From Candidatus Krumholzibacteriia bacterium (GTDB lineage: Bacteria; Krumholzibacteriota; Krumholzibacteria; WVZY01; JAKEHA01): 16,551 bases of DNA. The position numbers and the translations under genes were made by a program. Under the pieces are notes generated by a model. It saw nothing but the letters and a program-made list of their open reading frames with translations. It searched no databases and was not told where the DNA came from. The stretch lies in NCBI GenBank assembly GCA_029863355.1, contig JAOTVO010000028.1, positions 1 to 16,551 on the forward strand. Reading direction: 5' to 3'. The stretch's first letter is position 1. Each line of letters begins with the position of its first letter. Of the stretch, positions 15,799 through 16,551 are shown one piece after another.

Positions 15799-16551
15799 TC
15801 AGACCGGCTGCCCCCGGCCGAGGACGTCGGCGAGGAACGACCGCCCGTCCACGCCCTCGAGAGGAACGCCCAGGCGTTCCGCGATCGTCGGACCGTAGTC
15901 CATGACGCTCGTTGCGCGGCCGAGTCGGCCGGGCGTCACCCCTTCCCCCCGGTAGAAGAAGAGGCCCCGCGGCGAATGGTCGCCGGTACGCCCGCGCGTG
16001 TGGCGTCCGCGGATGGTGCCGCCGCGCGCGGACCGCACCGCCTCGATGTGATGCGCTTCGTTCCACAACACCATGAGGTCGGGCAGGTGGTGGGCGTTGG
16101 GTCCGTGGTAGAGGGAGTCGGTGCGCAACACGCGGCGGACAACGGGCTCCCCGTTGTCCGCGTTGATGAAGGCGCGGAGCTCGCGCTCGATCTCGCCGCA
16201 GGTGGCGTCGAACTGATCGGGCCGCACGCGGCCATCGGGCTCCCGCCCGACGAGGTTGATGCGAATCCCCCCGCAGGAGTCGTTGTTGGGGATGGCGAAG
16301 AAGCGTCGCGTGCTCCGCGGCGGAAGCCCGAGACGGACGCGCGCGGCGGTGCGCACGGGCCGCAACCGGTCGCGCAGCGGCTTGGGGACCGCCATCCACG
16401 CGCGCGTTGCCAGGCGCGTCGTGCGCGAACGCGGCGCGGCGGTACGCGGGCGCTCGATGCGAACGAGCATCTCGTCGAGGAGTGCCGTGGCCCCGTAGTG
16501 GGGCCCAAAGCCGTGGCTCGCCATGACGATCACGTCGAGGTTGTCTTCGGC
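15799..16551 (-). CDS. AlkP-superfamily phosphodiesterase/nucleotide pyrophosphatase-like protein, 5' end outside window
   Basis: The frame is open to the right edge, leaving the last 250 residues of a type I phosphodiesterase/nucleotide pyrophosphatase-like protein (PF01663-like). A GTG at 16533 is not the real start, because AEDNLD precedes DVIVMASHGFGP without interruption. The segment DVIVMASHGFGP corresponds to the metal-site strand usually written VIVxSDHGF. The later GDHSPRGLFFYRGEGV fits the family GTHxxxG metal ligand, and MDYGPTIAERLGVPLEGVDGRSF is the characteristic C-terminal part. The Asp of SDHG is replaced by Ser, although the adjacent His is kept. Between them lies an Arg-rich stretch. 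It forms an apparent operon with the GT4 gene, suggesting work on surface glycans or their lipid carriers (inference). Confidence 0.82.
   Translation of the reverse strand, partial: AEDNLDVIVMASHGFGPHYGATALLDEMLVRIERPRTAAPRSRTTRLATRAWMAVPKPLRDRLRPVRTAARVRLGLPPRSTRRFFAIPNNDSCGGIRINLVGREPDGRVRPDQFDATCGEIERELRAFINADNGEPVVRRVLRTDSLYHGPNAHHLPDLMVLWNEAHHIEAVRSARGGTIRGRHTRGRTGDHSPRGLFFYRGEGVTPGRLGRATSVMDYGPTIAERLGVPLEGVDGRSFLADVLGRGQPV

Overview
The window is about 16.5 kb of GC-rich bacterial DNA, densely coding on both strands. The gene content fits an uncultured member of the broad FCB group or a nearby phylum (Eisenbacteria, Krumholzibacteriota or Gemmatimonadota-like). It holds a Ser/Thr kinase fused to a TolB/PD40-type beta-propeller, a CBM9-DUF5916 outer-membrane protein, a DUF481 barrel and a Tat-exported FeS/NrfD/multihaem respiratory module. 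That placement is inference from gene content only. I saw no rRNA, tRNA, CRISPR array or insertion sequence.

Left part (1-6700). A MoxR-type AAA+ ATPase runs off the left edge on the minus strand. Next is a secreted cysteine-pair protein (minus), then the large membrane kinase with its sensor-like propeller (minus). Diverging from the kinase is a small SAM methyltransferase (plus), followed by an outer-membrane beta-barrel protein (plus) and a second secreted cysteine-pair protein (plus). The two cysteine-pair proteins are paralogues of a family I cannot name.

Middle (6700-9700, minus strand). Four tightly coupled genes form one redox operon. In order they encode a small protein with five WL-x3-[ED] repeats spaced about 26 residues apart, a membrane-anchored tetrahaem cytochrome c, a Tat-exported ferredoxin with four [4Fe-4S] motifs, and an NrfD/PsrC-type quinone-interacting membrane subunit. 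No catalytic molybdopterin or other terminal reductase gene is present, so this looks like a quinone-to-periplasm electron conduit with an unknown partner. The repeat protein is the most unusual item in the window.

Breakpoint region (9780-10480, minus strand). A pfkB-family sugar kinase has lost its N-terminal part. Directly after its stop codon, in the same frame, lies the C-terminal tail of a PLP-dependent aminotransferase. Two unrelated genes appear to have been broken and joined here.

Right part (10480-16551). A 771-residue DUF5916 outer-membrane protein (plus) converges on a minus-strand run. In transcription order that run is an AlkP-superfamily phosphodiesterase (5' end outside the window), a GT4 glycosyltransferase, a PEP-mutase/isocitrate-lyase-superfamily enzyme and a DUF481 barrel protein. 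Stops and starts in this run abut or lie 4-42 nt apart, so it is probably one transcript. Four genes (moxR, the OMP at 5419, the cysteine-pair gene at 6225 and the DUF5916 gene) have recognisable housekeeping-type promoters with a TG dinucleotide immediately before the -10 hexamer; three of these have an 18-bp spacer.
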